Positions 16,827 through 28,998 of a stretch of 64,000 nt of DNA are shown in pieces. The notes under the pieces are model-generated. The model did no database searches, had not been told where the DNA came from, and worked only from the letters and a program-made list of their open reading frames with translations. A program made the position numbers and the translations under genes. The DNA comes from Croceimicrobium hydrocarbonivorans (GTDB lineage: Bacteria; Bacteroidota; Bacteroidia; Flavobacteriales; Schleiferiaceae): assembly GCF_014524565.1 (NCBI RefSeq), contig NZ_CP060139.1, positions 3,913,501 through 3,977,500 on the forward strand, given 5' to 3'. Position 1 is the stretch's first letter; each line of letters opens with the position of its first letter.

Positions 16827-17993
16827 GACCTTAACTGCTTCGGCGGCAAATTGGGTACTCAGAGCTACGCCCATGCCGCCAAATCGTCCACAGTACCATA
16901 AACCAGGTTCTAAAGACTGCATCAGCGGTTCTTTAGAATTACCAGTGGCAATGATGCCTGACCATTGGCTTTCAATTTTCCATTGATCGCCCATTGCCAA
17001 GTCATTAGTTAGGAATTGCTGTAAATAGTCTTGAATTGTAGTGGTTAAGCCCATTTGGGAAGTGGTCTCAGCTTCCAAAGCTAAATGCCTCGCCCCACCT
17101 ATTAATAAGCGATCTCCGATGGTTCGGAAATAGATATAACCCTTGCGGGCGTGGTAATTCCCGGGCTTTAAACCATGATCAAAAGGCTGGGTGACCAGCA
17201 CTTGATTGCGGGCCGGTTTCAAATCCAAATTATAGCCAGGCAGGCCAAAGGCATTAGTGGCAAAAACGACTTGCGTAGCTTGCCAAATCCCTTGATTGGT
17301 TTCCAGTTGCCAAGCTCCAGCATTAGATTCAACCGCTTGAACTTCGATAGCATTTAAGATGCGAACCCCAGTTTCAGTAACCAATTTTCGTAATTGCACT
17401 AAAGCCTTAACAGGATCTAATTGCGCTTCCAAAGGACTGTAAATAGAGCCTAGTATTCCTCTATTTAATGTTTCGCTATCTGTTTGATATAATGCATCTT
17501 GAGTGTATTTACCGAAAGTTTTATTTAAAGCCTCTATATGCGTTTGTGCCGCTTCCCATTCCTCCCTTTGATCTTGAAAAAACAGCTCAGTTCCTCCTAA
17601 TTGCTGCCAGTCTATTTGAGACGCTCCCACCAGCGCTTTTAAAAAGTTCAAGCCATGAATGCGACGCTCTATTAATTGCAGCGCTGCCTCTGCGCCCATC
17701 AGTTTCACATCGGATAGGTATTCGCCCACTGTGCCATAGCAAGCAAAGCCCGCATTTTTAGAACTGGCACCTTCGGCCAAAACATCTCGCTCTAAAAGCA
17801 AAACCTTCTTAAGCGGATTCTGCTTTTGAAAATGATAAGCCATTGAAAGACCACAAAAGCCGCCACCCACCACAATGAGATCCCAGTGTTGCGGATAAAA
17901 TTGACGTTCCCAAAAGGACCAGGTTTTCTGCATTTCTAAACCATTCGATGGCCACGAAGTTAAGCTTATGTAAGATTTATCGCTAGCTGACAT
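16812..17993 (-). CDS. FAD-dependent amine/amino-acid oxidase (DAO family)
   Basis: 393 residues. The dinucleotide-binding motif VVGGGFCGLSMAYHF is followed by VLLLERDVLAEGASSKNAGFACYG, the start of the glycine-oxidase/PuuB-type DAO fold. The C-terminus has SQWSGIIATGNSKEPLM and GRFGGMGVALS, matching the second FAD contact of the family. It is probably cytosolic and oxidises an amine or amino acid, releasing peroxide. The exact substrate cannot be called; gamma-glutamylputrescine oxidase-like is possible. A single gene, converging on the response regulator. Confidence 0.82.
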   Translation of the reverse strand: MSASDKSYISLTSWPSNGLEMQKTWSFWERQFYPQHWDLIVVGGGFCGLSMAYHFQKQNPLKKVLLLERDVLAEGASSKNAGFACYGTVGEYLSDVKLMGAEAALQLIERRIHGLNFLKALVGASQIDWQQLGGTELFFQDQREEWEAAQTHIEALNKTFGKYTQDALYQTDSETLNRGILGSIYSPLEAQLDPVKALVQLRKLVTETGVRILNAIEVQAVESNAGAWQLETNQGIWQATQVVFATNAFGLPGYNLDLKPARNQVLVTQPFDHGLKPGNYHARKGYIYFRTIGDRLLIGGARHLALEAETTSQMGLTTTIQDYLQQFLTNDLAMGDQWKIESQWSGIIATGNSKEPLMQSLEPGLWYCGRFGGMGVALSTQFAAEAVKVLEGN

Positions 17994-18052
17994 TTGTCAT
18001 ACCATTCCCGGCCATTCTCTTGTAATATCGTATAGAATTTAAGCCCTGCACC

Positions 18053-18844
18053 GTGAAAAACCTGCAAATCATCTATCCCACTGACTTCTCTGAACTCAGC
18101 ATCGATACCTTGAACGCTTTAATTCCCTTCTTAAAGCAAGGAAATAATCGATTAGTCCTATTACATGCTGCTCAGCGTAAGCGAAAATCTTTGGCTGCAG
18201 ATAAAGTAGCCACCCAAGAAGCCTTTGATCATTTTGTGAGCGCATGTCCTGGCTTGACAGGCTTACAATACGAATGCCGCTGGGACTTTGCCATCTCCAA
18301 AGAACTGATCTTACAGGAATCCGATAAGGTAGAATGCGACTTGGTTATAATGGCCACCAAAGGCGCTAAAGGTCTGGACCGACTCTGGGGCAGTAAAACC
18401 GAAGCGGTAGTGCGAGATGCCATCGTACCCATTATCGTGCTTCCCAAAGGCGCTGCTCTTACCGAGGTTAATCGCATTGTTCTGGCTGTAGACTATGAAG
18501 AATTGAGCTGCGATCATCGCCTCAGTCCCCTTTTGCAATTGGCGGATCACATGAAAACGGAAATTGACGTCCTTACCGTAAACCGGAAGGAAGAACAACT
18601 CAGTCGCAAAGAAAAAATGCACCGCAAGCAATTGAAATACCGCTTGCAGGACTTCCCTCACCGCTTTAGTTATCATTTTGAAAATGAAGTGGGTGAAGGA
18701 TTAATCAAATACGCTAAAGCCCACCGGGCCTCCTTAATTGCCATTATGCCGCGTGACTACCATTTTCTGGAGTCCATATTCCACGAAAGCTTGTCTCGCA
18801 AAATGATATTAGATAGTCCGGTACCACTTTTAATTCTGAAATGA
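18053..18844 (+). CDS. Universal stress protein, tandem UspA domains
   Basis: 263 residues from a GTG start at 18053. Two Usp-like halves are visible: IIYPTDFSELSIDTLNAL with VIMATKGAKGLDRLWGSKTEAVVRD, then IVLAVDYEELSCDHRLSPLL with MPRDYHFLESIFHESLSRKM. Only the first half has a fair match to the ATP-binding G-x2-G-x9-GS/T pattern. It is the first gene of the V-type ATPase operon and overlaps the subunit E gene (ATGA at 18841). Its placement suggests a regulatory or stress-linked role for the pump. Confidence 0.85.
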   Translation: MKNLQIIYPTDFSELSIDTLNALIPFLKQGNNRLVLLHAAQRKRKSLAADKVATQEAFDHFVSACPGLTGLQYECRWDFAISKELILQESDKVECDLVIMATKGAKGLDRLWGSKTEAVVRDAIVPIIVLPKGAALTEVNRIVLAVDYEELSCDHRLSPLLQLADHMKTEIDVLTVNRKEEQLSRKEKMHRKQLKYRLQDFPHRFSYHFENEVGEGLIKYAKAHRASLIAIMPRDYHFLESIFHESLSRKMILDSPVPLLILK

Positions 18845-19437
18845 TGAACAGCACTGCCTTCGACAATCTCGAGAAACTCAGTCAGGATTTATACCAAAAA
18901 CTGATTAGCGATGCCCAATCCGAAATTGAGTCGCTTCAGGCGGAAGCCGCCAAAGAACGCGAAGCCCTATTAAACGATGCCCGGACCAAAGCCGAACAAT
19001 ATCAGAAGGAAGCGGAACGTCAGGCTGATTTGTACAAGGAACGCCGACTCCAAGAATTGAAACAAGAATCCTTGCATTTGCGGGAAAAACTGCAAAGGAA
19101 TTTGGAAGGTTTCTTAAAGGCCGAAGTTCTGGAAGGCCCTACCGATAAGGCTTTTGAAGATCAGGAATTCATCGAAAAGCTGCTCCTCAAGCTATTGGAG
19201 CAATTTGATCCCAAATCCTATCAATTACAATGGCCCAAAGATTGGCAAGCAGAAAGCCTGGCTCAACTGCAAAAGAAATTACCGGATTGGCAGTTTGAAA
19301 TTCGGGAGAATGCTCGACTGAGCCTACAAAGCAGTGAGGCGGGATTGGAGTTCAGAATTGACGCTGAAGCCTTTAAAGCCCTCCTGGATGAATACTTTAA
19401 TCAGGAACTCCGAGACTTAATCCTGCAAAATGACTGA
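18841..19437 (+). CDS. atpE: V-type ATPase subunit E (peripheral stalk)
   Basis: 198 residues. The N-terminal half is a long heptad-rich coiled coil (SEIESLQAEAAKEREALLNDA, EAERQADLYKERRLQELKQE), as expected for the peripheral-stalk subunit; the C-terminal half is globular. Similarity within subunit E is low, so gene position is the main support: it precedes DUF2764 and A, as in Borrelia and Bacteroides operons. It overlaps the preceding stop by four bases and the next gene by eight. Confidence 0.8.
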   Translation: MMNSTAFDNLEKLSQDLYQKLISDAQSEIESLQAEAAKEREALLNDARTKAEQYQKEAERQADLYKERRLQELKQESLHLREKLQRNLEGFLKAEVLEGPTDKAFEDQEFIEKLLLKLLEQFDPKSYQLQWPKDWQAESLAQLQKKLPDWQFEIRENARLSLQSSEAGLEFRIDAEAFKALLDEYFNQELRDLILQND

Positions 19438-20257
19438 GTACTACTACATACTCAGCTCGATGCCAGACCTAGATCTGGAAAAACGACCTTCGGAAGAAGC
19501 ACTGGAAGAGGCCATTGAATTGATACTTAGGCAAATTCAGGATGAAGACCGCGAAAGCCTGGCTTGGTTTTTCCGTCGCAATGACCTCTATAATCTGATT
19601 GAGTTCTGGCAATTTGAATATGGGCATCTCCTCCATCGTCCCCTGCGTAAACCTTATTCTTTAGACCAGGAGAAATTGAAGAATCTCCGCTTGGAGCCCG
19701 AAGTACTACCCAGCTTCTTACAAGAATGGTATCGGGAAAACCAAGAAAGCATGGGCCATTGGTCAGCCAACCGTATTGAAACCGAAGTTCATAAACTCTT
19801 TTTCGATGCGATTGAAGCCTTGCCTCCGAGCTTTATTCGCGATTATTTCCTTTTTGAGAAAGAGATGCGCGCCTTTATGGCAACTTATCATCAGAGTCGC
19901 TATGCCTTTCTCGATTCTGAAGTACAATGGCTCAATCGAGAGATTAGTCAGGGTTTGCATAAAAACCCCGTTCAAATTAATTCGGCTCTGCTATTGGAAA
20001 ACCCCTGGTTGGATAAGCTCCTCAAAGCCTTGGATAGCAAAGAACCCAAAACCATTAGCCTGGCGGTACATCAGGTATTATGGGCTAAGGCCGATGAATT
20101 AAGCAAGGCTCATTATTTCGACCTGACCGCTTTATTGAATTACTGCGCTAAGCTTTTCCTTTTATACCGCAGAGAACAACTGAGTGAAAATCGCAAAGAG
20201 GCTCGTTTACAAGCATTGGTAGATGAGGCTCTGCAAAATATATCGCAGCATGACTAA
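19430..20257 (+). CDS. DUF2764-type V-ATPase accessory (subunit C position)
   Basis: 275 residues starting MTEYYYILSSMPDLDLEK, characteristic of DUF2764 proteins found only in V/A-type ATPase operons of Bacteroidota and spirochaetes. The protein is helical and soluble. Operons with DUF2764 lack a recognisable C subunit, so it probably replaces the central-stalk/membrane connector; that role is inferred. It overlaps subunit E by eight bases and A by eight. Confidence 0.8.
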   Translation: MTEYYYILSSMPDLDLEKRPSEEALEEAIELILRQIQDEDRESLAWFFRRNDLYNLIEFWQFEYGHLLHRPLRKPYSLDQEKLKNLRLEPEVLPSFLQEWYRENQESMGHWSANRIETEVHKLFFDAIEALPPSFIRDYFLFEKEMRAFMATYHQSRYAFLDSEVQWLNREISQGLHKNPVQINSALLLENPWLDKLLKALDSKEPKTISLAVHQVLWAKADELSKAHYFDLTALLNYCAKLFLLYRREQLSENRKEARLQALVDEALQNISQHD

Positions 20258-22007
20258 GGGAAAAATCACCGCCATTCTGAGCAATCTCCTGCAAGTGGAA
20301 GTGGATGGCCCGATTCGGCAAAATGAGATTTGCTACGTTTTAAAAGCAGGCGAAGAGCTGATGGCCGAAGTTATTAAGATTAATGGCAATATTGCCTTTG
20401 CCCAGCTATTTGAAGCGGGCTCTGGTTTAAAAGCTGGTGATCCGGTGCGTTTTAGCGGCGAATTACTGGAAGTGAGTTTAGGGCCTGGTCTGCTTAGCAA
20501 GAACTTCGATGGATTGCAAAACGATCTGGAAGCCATGCCCGGCAGCTTTATACAAGCCGGTCAACGCACTCCTGCCTTGGATCTGGATGAAGAATATGAA
20601 TTCACCCCATTAGTAGAACCGGGCGCCGTTTTAGAAGCAGGAGACGCCTTTGGCGAGGTGCCCGAGAATGCTTTGAAGCATGCCATAATGTTGCCCTTCA
20701 AATTCGAGGGTAAATGGGAAATAATTGAAATCGCTCCGGCCGGAACCTACCCTCTGAAACATATCGTGGCCAAGGTTAAGAATGATAAAGGCGAAAGTCG
20801 TGAACTGAGCATGGTGCAGAAATGGCCGGTAAAATGGCCGATAAAGAACTATCTGCGTAAGGAAAGACCCGCCGAAATTTTCCGTACGGGATTAAGGGTA
20901 ATCGATAGCCTCAACCCCATTGCTGAAGGCGGTACTGCCTATATCCCCGGTGCTTTTGGTACTGGAAAAACGGTATTGCAGCAGGCCATTGCCAAGAACA
21001 ATCGCGCGGAAGTGGTAATTCTGGTAGCTTGTGGCGAACGGGCTAATGAGGTAGTAGAAATCTTTCACAGTTTTCCGGAATTGGAAGACCTGGCCACTGG
21101 ACGGAAATTGAAAGACAAAACCACCATTGTTTGTAATACCTCCAATATGCCGGTTGCCGCGCGGGAAGCCTCGGTTTATGTAGGCATGACCATGGCTGAA
21201 TACTACCGCAGTATGGGCCATAAGGTGCTGCTTTTGGCAGATAGTACATCTCGCTGGGCACAGGCCCTAAGGGAGATGAGTAACCGTATGGAAGAATTAC
21301 CAGGTACGGATGCCTTCCCGGTAGAGTTGCCAGCAGTAATTGCCAATTTCTACGGTCGGGCCGGAAAGGTGGAAATGCGCAATGGCACTAAGGGCTCTGT
21401 AACCTTCCTGGGTACGGTATCCCCCGCTGGTGGTAACTTTAAAGAACCGGTAACGGAATCTACCTCCAAAGTAGCGCGTTGCTTTTATGCCCTTTCTCAA
21501 AAACGTGCGGATGCCAAGCGCTATCCCGCCATTGATCCCTTGCAATCCTACAGCCGTTATTTGGATTATGAAGAGTTTCAGGCCTTTGCCGCTAAAAACA
21601 TTGAGAGCGATTGGATTGAGAAAGTAAATCGGGCTAAAAACCTATTATCCAAAGGGATTGAGGCTCGAGATCAGATTTCCATTTTAGGGGATGATTCGGT
21701 GCCCTTGGATTATCATCGTGATTTCTGGAAAAGTGAATTGATTGATTTCGCTTTTATCCAGCAGGATTCCTTTGATGATACGGATATGAATTCGAGTCTG
21801 GAACGCCAGTCCTTTATGTTAAATAGAGTATTGGATATCTGCGACAAGCCTCAAGAATTTGAGGATTTTAGCGCGGTGAGTGCCTTTTATAAGAAGGTGA
21901 TCAACCTCTTTAAACAGATGAATTACAGCGACTTTGAGTCGGATGACTTCCAAAAATTCAATACCGAGCTCGAAGCCCTTTTTAACCTTCAAAGCACAGA
22001 AGCATGA
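20250..22007 (+). CDS. atpA: V-type ATPase catalytic subunit A
   Basis: 585 residues from the ATG at 20250, where the conserved MTKGKITAILSNLLQVEVDGP opens; an earlier in-frame ATG lies inside the previous gene. The P-loop GAFGTGKTV falls near residue 235, followed by CGERANEVVEIFHSFPEL and LADSTSRWAQALREMSNRM. The inserted non-homologous region before the P-loop identifies subunit A. It forms the catalytic sites of V1 and hydrolyses or makes ATP. It overlaps the next gene by four bases. Confidence 0.95.
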   Translation: MTKGKITAILSNLLQVEVDGPIRQNEICYVLKAGEELMAEVIKINGNIAFAQLFEAGSGLKAGDPVRFSGELLEVSLGPGLLSKNFDGLQNDLEAMPGSFIQAGQRTPALDLDEEYEFTPLVEPGAVLEAGDAFGEVPENALKHAIMLPFKFEGKWEIIEIAPAGTYPLKHIVAKVKNDKGESRELSMVQKWPVKWPIKNYLRKERPAEIFRTGLRVIDSLNPIAEGGTAYIPGAFGTGKTVLQQAIAKNNRAEVVILVACGERANEVVEIFHSFPELEDLATGRKLKDKTTIVCNTSNMPVAAREASVYVGMTMAEYYRSMGHKVLLLADSTSRWAQALREMSNRMEELPGTDAFPVELPAVIANFYGRAGKVEMRNGTKGSVTFLGTVSPAGGNFKEPVTESTSKVARCFYALSQKRADAKRYPAIDPLQSYSRYLDYEEFQAFAAKNIESDWIEKVNRAKNLLSKGIEARDQISILGDDSVPLDYHRDFWKSELIDFAFIQQDSFDDTDMNSSLERQSFMLNRVLDICDKPQEFEDFSAVSAFYKKVINLFKQMNYSDFESDDFQKFNTELEALFNLQSTEA

Positions 22008-23332
22008 TTGCCAAGGCTTTTCAACCCATATATAGCCGGATTAAGGCCCTAACCAAAGCTACCATTACCCTGGATGCCGATGGCGTTCAATACGATGAGC
22101 TCGCTTGGGTAGACGGACGTACCGCTCAGGTAATTAAAGTGGATGGTAAAGAAGTGAGTTTGCAAGTCTTTTCCGGCACCGAAGGTCTGGGTACCAATGC
22201 TCAGGTAGTCTTTTCAGGAAGCGCTCCGAATATACATCTAAGTCCTTTATTAGCTGGTCGTTACTTTAACGCATTTGGAGTACCACTTGATGGTAAAGAT
22301 AAGGTGCAAGGTGAAGAACGAGATGTAAAAGGAGCCACCGTAAATCCGGTACGCAGGCAATTGCCCTCCGAATTATTAGCCACTGGTATTGCGGGCATTG
22401 ACCTCAATAATACCCTGGTTACCGGTCAAAAGATTCCCTTCTTCGCCGATCCTGATCAGCCTTATAATCGCATTTTGGCCGAGGTTGCCATGCGAGCTGA
22501 TTCCGATCGAATTGTATTGGGAGGTATGGGAATCTCCCATGATGACTTCCTGATGTTTCAACAGCGCTTTAACAGCAGTGGCGCGGGCGACAAGATTGTG
22601 AGCTTCATTAATACCTCTGAAGATCCACCCCTGGAACGCTTGCTGATTCCGGATTTGGTATGCACTGCCGCCGAATACTTTGCCTATGAAAAGCAAGAGA
22701 AAGTTTTGGTGCTCTTAACCGATATGACTCTCTACGCCGATGCTTTGGCGATTGTATCCAATAAAATGGATCAGATTCCTAGTAAAGATGCCATGCCTGG
22801 CTCCCTCTATTCGGATTTAGCCCGGATTTATGAAAAGGCGGTACAGTTTCAAAATGGAGGCTCTATTACCATTATTGCGGTCACCACCTTGAATGATGGA
22901 GATATTACCCATGCCATTCCAGATAATACCGGCTATATCACTGAAGGACAGCTTTATTTAAAGAAAGATCCCGAAACCGGCCTAACCATTATTGACCCCT
23001 TCCGGAGTTTATCCCGCTTAAAGCAAAATGTAATAGGCATTAAAACTCGGGAGGACCATCCTCAAGTGATGAATGCCCTGGTAAGGCTGTATGCCGATGC
23101 CTCAGAAGCGCGTAGTAAAAAGGAAAACGGCTTCGACCTCAATGAATATGATGAGCGAAGCTTGCGCTTTGCAGAGGCCTATACGCGCGAATTACTGGAT
23201 GTTCAGCTCAATATCGGGACCGAAGAAATGCTCGATCGGGGATGGCGCCTGATGAGTCGCTTCTTTAAGGACTATGAACTAGGCATTCGCCAAAATTTAA
23301 TCGACAAATATTGGCCTGAGGCAAAATCATGA
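22004..23332 (+). CDS. atpB: V-type ATPase regulatory subunit B
   Basis: 442 residues. Homologous to A but without a P-loop: the equivalent site reads TGQKIPFFADPDQPYN. Other family blocks are TDMTLYADALAIVSNKMDQIPSKDAMPGSLYSDLARIYEKA (positions about 240-280) and TIIAVTTLNDGDITHAIPDNTGYITEG. It alternates with A in the V1 hexamer and forms non-catalytic nucleotide interfaces. Overlaps A and D by four bases each. Confidence 0.95.
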   Translation: MIAKAFQPIYSRIKALTKATITLDADGVQYDELAWVDGRTAQVIKVDGKEVSLQVFSGTEGLGTNAQVVFSGSAPNIHLSPLLAGRYFNAFGVPLDGKDKVQGEERDVKGATVNPVRRQLPSELLATGIAGIDLNNTLVTGQKIPFFADPDQPYNRILAEVAMRADSDRIVLGGMGISHDDFLMFQQRFNSSGAGDKIVSFINTSEDPPLERLLIPDLVCTAAEYFAYEKQEKVLVLLTDMTLYADALAIVSNKMDQIPSKDAMPGSLYSDLARIYEKAVQFQNGGSITIIAVTTLNDGDITHAIPDNTGYITEGQLYLKKDPETGLTIIDPFRSLSRLKQNVIGIKTREDHPQVMNALVRLYADASEARSKKENGFDLNEYDERSLRFAEAYTRELLDVQLNIGTEEMLDRGWRLMSRFFKDYELGIRQNLIDKYWPEAKS

Positions 23333-23914
23333 ACCGCGCGATCTCCTATAATAAATCGACTATTCAGGAATTTCGGAAGCAATTGCAAGTGCGCCGAAAA
23401 GCCCTGCCTGTGCTTATGCGCAAGGAAACAGCCTTACGCCAGGTTATAGCAGATCGCAAACCGGAATTAAAGCATTTGCAAAAGGAATATCAGGCCGAAT
23501 GGCAGCGATTGCAAGGCTATGAGAATATTTGGAATGATCTGCCTTCAGTATTAAGGGTTAAATCCATCCAAACCGAAGAACATAATATTGCCGGTACCCG
23601 CATAGAACGCTTGGTAAAAGTGGAATACGAGGCCTTACAACTCAATCCCCTTTACGAACCAGCCTGGATGCCCGCAGCTTTGGAGGCCTTGCAAAACTTG
23701 ATTGAACTAAAGCTCCAACTGCAATTCCGCCAGAAAGAATTAGAAAGTCTGGAACAGGCACGGAAGAAAACTACCCAAAAGGTGAACCTCTACGAGAAAG
23801 TGCAGATACCTGAATATGAAGAAGGTATTCGTAAAGTGAAACGCTTTTTGGAAGACAAGGAAAACATAGCCACTGCCGCTAAGAAGATTGCCAAGAACCG
23901 TAAAATGAGCCGCA

Positions 23915-23925
<11 letters not shown>
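23329..23925 (+). CDS. atpD: V-type ATPase subunit D (central rotor shaft)
   Basis: 198 residues, helical at both ends with a short centre, the antiparallel coiled-coil rotor of V1. The C-terminal stretch TQKVNLYEKVQIPEYEEGIRKVKRFLEDKE is the family signature (KVNLFEKVxIP). It overlaps B by four and I by eleven bases. No F subunit gene, which normally pairs with D, is seen in this operon. Confidence 0.9.
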
Positions 23926-26186
<2,261 letters not shown>

Positions 26187-26188
26187 TC

Positions 26189-27115
26189 ATGAAAAAACGT
26201 GCCCCCTTCAGTCGTGTATTGATAGCTCTGGAAGGTGGTTTGCAGGATGATATAATCCTGCGCTACTCTGCCTATCTCCTCTCGCATATGCGCGTGGACA
26301 GTCTTTTCCTGATGCACGTTACTGAAGACCTTGCCCTGCCCCAGGAAATACTGGAAAAGTATCAGGATCTCTTACCTCCCAAGGAAGAGCAACTGGAAAA
26401 ATACCTTCGCGAACTCTATAATGCCTCTTTTGGTGAAAAGGCGGATTATAAGGTTCAAAGCATATTAAGCGAAGGCGACCCTTTTGAGCAAATATTGCGA
26501 CAAAGTCATATTAAGGACATTGACCTTATTATTATGGGTCGACGTTCCGAAGATCGCAATCACCAGCTTTTAGGCGCAAGGCTGGCTGAGCAAGGCCCTT
26601 GCTCTGTGCTTTTGGTGCCCATGCACGCACATCTGGAAGTGAATGAAATCTTTCTGCCCATTGATTTTAGTGAACATGGACAGATAGCCATGCATTTCGC
26701 CGAAGAATTATCCGAAAGCATCAATGCGGAAGTACGCGGTATTCATTTCTATGCCCCTGCTCGCGGTTTTTTAAAGAATGCTGAAGCAGAAAGGGAATTA
26801 CGAGGTGCTTTGCGCGATACCGCCAAAAAAGAATGGATTCGCTATAAAAAGGAATTAGAGCTACCTCAAAATTGGTCTTGTGAATTGATTGAGAATCGTG
26901 GTGAAGCGCCTAATCATGCCCTCTTTTTAGCGGAACATTTTGGAAGTGATTTAATCGTAATTGCCTCTAAAGGAAGAACCGCTTCCGCAGCGGTTTTAAT
27001 GGGATCCTTTGCTAAAGAGATGATTCGCATCAACCGAAAGGTTCCTTTACTCATCCTGAAAAAGAAAAGAGAGAATCTGGATTTCTTTGAAGCTTTAAAA
27101 GGCTTACTCGACTAA
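26189..27115 (+). CDS. Universal stress protein, tandem UspA domains
   Basis: 308 residues with two Usp domains. The first has MGRRSEDRNHQLLGARLAEQGPCSVLLVP, the second IASKGRTASAAVLMGSFAKEMIRINRKVPLLILK. The second fits the ATP-binding pattern (GR..A..MGS) reasonably. It begins two bases after the proteolipid stop, so the ATPase operon is closed by a second Usp gene as it is opened by one. Function in this setting is unknown; a nucleotide-sensing partner of the pump is an inference. Confidence 0.85.
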   Translation: MKKRAPFSRVLIALEGGLQDDIILRYSAYLLSHMRVDSLFLMHVTEDLALPQEILEKYQDLLPPKEEQLEKYLRELYNASFGEKADYKVQSILSEGDPFEQILRQSHIKDIDLIIMGRRSEDRNHQLLGARLAEQGPCSVLLVPMHAHLEVNEIFLPIDFSEHGQIAMHFAEELSESINAEVRGIHFYAPARGFLKNAEAERELRGALRDTAKKEWIRYKKELELPQNWSCELIENRGEAPNHALFLAEHFGSDLIVIASKGRTASAAVLMGSFAKEMIRINRKVPLLILKKKRENLDFFEALKGLLD

Positions 27116-27116
27116 A

Positions 27117-27542
27117 ATGGAAGCCTCGTTGCTTTCCGCTTTTGAATATCATTTAGGACTTTTTCTGCTCTTAATTCTCTTCGATTGGGGACTGGGCATT
27201 CTGTGCTTAGTCCCTAAATCATTGATCATACGCTCATTTGGACTCATGCTTTTAGCTTGGGCCCTTGTTAATAGCCTGATCTATTATCTCTTAGAACAAC
27301 ACCATCAGGCGAAAGCCTTAGATCCAGCCGTTAATTTGGAGAACCATTTAATCCAGGTTTTTAACTGGAATATTGGTTTGGATATTCTTTACTTGATAAT
27401 CGCCCTGATGCTGCTTCTATGGCCTCGCAAAAGGCAGTCTAAAAAGCAAAGGATTCTTACAGGTCTGGCTCTGGGAGTAACCCTTAATGGACTCTATCTC
27501 TTGATAATAGATAGCCTATTTCGCTGGATGCAATTGAATTAG
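27117..27542 (+). CDS. Small multi-pass membrane protein, 141 residues
   Basis: Four hydrophobic segments (GLFLLLILFDWGLGILCLV, LMLLAWALVNSLIYYLL, IGLDILYLIIALMLLLW, ILTGLALGVTLNGLYLLII). Likely start ATG 27117, one base after the Usp stop, so it is the last gene of the ATPase operon. It resembles short uncharacterised integral membrane proteins often annotated DUF6992 or similar, but I am not sure. Its TAG stop overlaps the convergent trkH stop. Confidence 0.66.
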   Translation: MEASLLSAFEYHLGLFLLLILFDWGLGILCLVPKSLIIRSFGLMLLAWALVNSLIYYLLEQHHQAKALDPAVNLENHLIQVFNWNIGLDILYLIIALMLLLWPRKRQSKKQRILTGLALGVTLNGLYLLIIDSLFRWMQLN

Positions 27543-28996
27543 CGTCGCTGCCAGAAATAAGGCATAAAGAGAATCAGTACCGTAAACATTTCCAAACGAC
27601 CGAGTAACATCAGGAAACTCAGGAATAGCTTACCACCGGCAGGGATATGGGCGAAATTATCCACTGGTCCAACCGAACCTAAGCCCGGACCAATATTACC
27701 AAGCGTAGCGGTAACGGAACCTACGGCCGACATGAAATCGAGGCCAAACATGGACATTACAAAGGAGCCCGCGAAAAAGACGGTAAGCCAAATGAGCACG
27801 AATGCTGCTACGGTATTGGTGATATTCTGTGGTACCGCACGATCATTAAAACGTACGGGAATAATAGCATTAGGGTGAATTTGCCGCTTAAGCTCTAGAA
27901 AGGAGTTCTTAATCATAATAATGTGGCGCATCACTTTGATTCCGCCCGCGGTACTCCCAGTAGAACCACCAGAGAAGAAGAGCACGAAGACTAAGAATAT
28001 CAGGAAGTTAGGCCAAAGCAAATAGTTCTCAGTAACGAAACCAGTGGAGGTCATAATTGAGATTACCGTAAAGAATCCACCACGAATCCCTTCCTCAATG
28101 GAATAGCTTTGAAAGATGATCAGAACCAGGGCCACTACCCCACTAAATATCAGGGTATTCCAAGCATATACCCGGAATTCTTCATTCTGGCGTAATTGCT
28201 TAATCCGGCCGCTAAAACCGAAATAAAGTAAGGTAAAGTTTACCCCGGCTAAAAACATGAAAATGGTGATGATATAATGAATGGCTGGCGAGTTAAAAGC
28301 CGCAATACTCGCATTCTTAGTCGAGAAACCACCGGTCGCCATAGTCGCCATAGCATGGTTAATCGCATCGAACCAGCCCATACCCGCCACCCACAGGGCA
28401 ATAGCCTCGGCAGCGGTTAATGCGAAATAGATAAACCATAAGCGCTTTGCGGTACCGGTAATACGCGGATGTAATTTATCTGGAGTAATACCGGGGGATT
28501 CAGCGATAAAGAGCTGCATGCCTCCCACCCCTAAAAGCGGTAAAATGGCCACCGTAAGAACGATAATTCCCATACCACCAATCCAGTGGGTCATACTACG
28601 CCAAAAGAGAATGGATTTAGCCTGACCTTCAATATCGGTTAAAATGGTAGCTCCAGTAGTGGTAAAGCCACTCACCGTTTCGAAAATGGCATCTACAATA
28701 TTGTCGATCGCCCCAGTAAGCGCAAAAGGCAAGCTACCTAGCATCGACATGGCTACCCAACCCAAGGTTACAATTAGGAAACCATCGCGCTTACGAACAT
28801 CACGATTGGAATTCTTGAGATTGGGAAGGTAGAGCAAGGCTCCTACGGCCAGGGTGATTCCGGATGAAAGTAAAAGACTTTGCCAATCTTCACCATAATA
28901 CACGGCAACTCCTACCGCAAGCAGCATCATAGCGGCTACAATAGCTAAGAGGGTGCCGATTAAGGCGAAGGTCATTCTGGGGTTAAAAAGATGCAT
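27539..28996 (-). CDS. trkH: Trk potassium uptake channel subunit TrkH
   Basis: 485 residues from ATG 28996, two bases after the trkA stop. The channel has four membrane-pore-membrane repeats with filter loops: TVSGFTTTGATIL, TMATGGFSTKN, MTSTGFVTENY and TLGNIGPGLG, plus the gating loop GSTGSTAGGIKVMRH. It imports potassium at the inner membrane together with TrkA, using the membrane potential. It faces the V-type ATPase operon tail to tail. In E. hirae the sodium V-ATPase operon itself carries a related potassium transporter (NtpJ), so the pairing fits sodium/potassium homeostasis. Confidence 0.93.
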   Translation of the reverse strand: MHLFNPRMTFALIGTLLAIVAAMMLLAVGVAVYYGEDWQSLLLSSGITLAVGALLYLPNLKNSNRDVRKRDGFLIVTLGWVAMSMLGSLPFALTGAIDNIVDAIFETVSGFTTTGATILTDIEGQAKSILFWRSMTHWIGGMGIIVLTVAILPLLGVGGMQLFIAESPGITPDKLHPRITGTAKRLWFIYFALTAAEAIALWVAGMGWFDAINHAMATMATGGFSTKNASIAAFNSPAIHYIITIFMFLAGVNFTLLYFGFSGRIKQLRQNEEFRVYAWNTLIFSGVVALVLIIFQSYSIEEGIRGGFFTVISIMTSTGFVTENYLLWPNFLIFLVFVLFFSGGSTGSTAGGIKVMRHIIMIKNSFLELKRQIHPNAIIPVRFNDRAVPQNITNTVAAFVLIWLTVFFAGSFVMSMFGLDFMSAVGSVTATLGNIGPGLGSVGPVDNFAHIPAGGKLFLSFLMLLGRLEMFTVLILFMPYFWQRR

Positions 28997-28998
28997 GC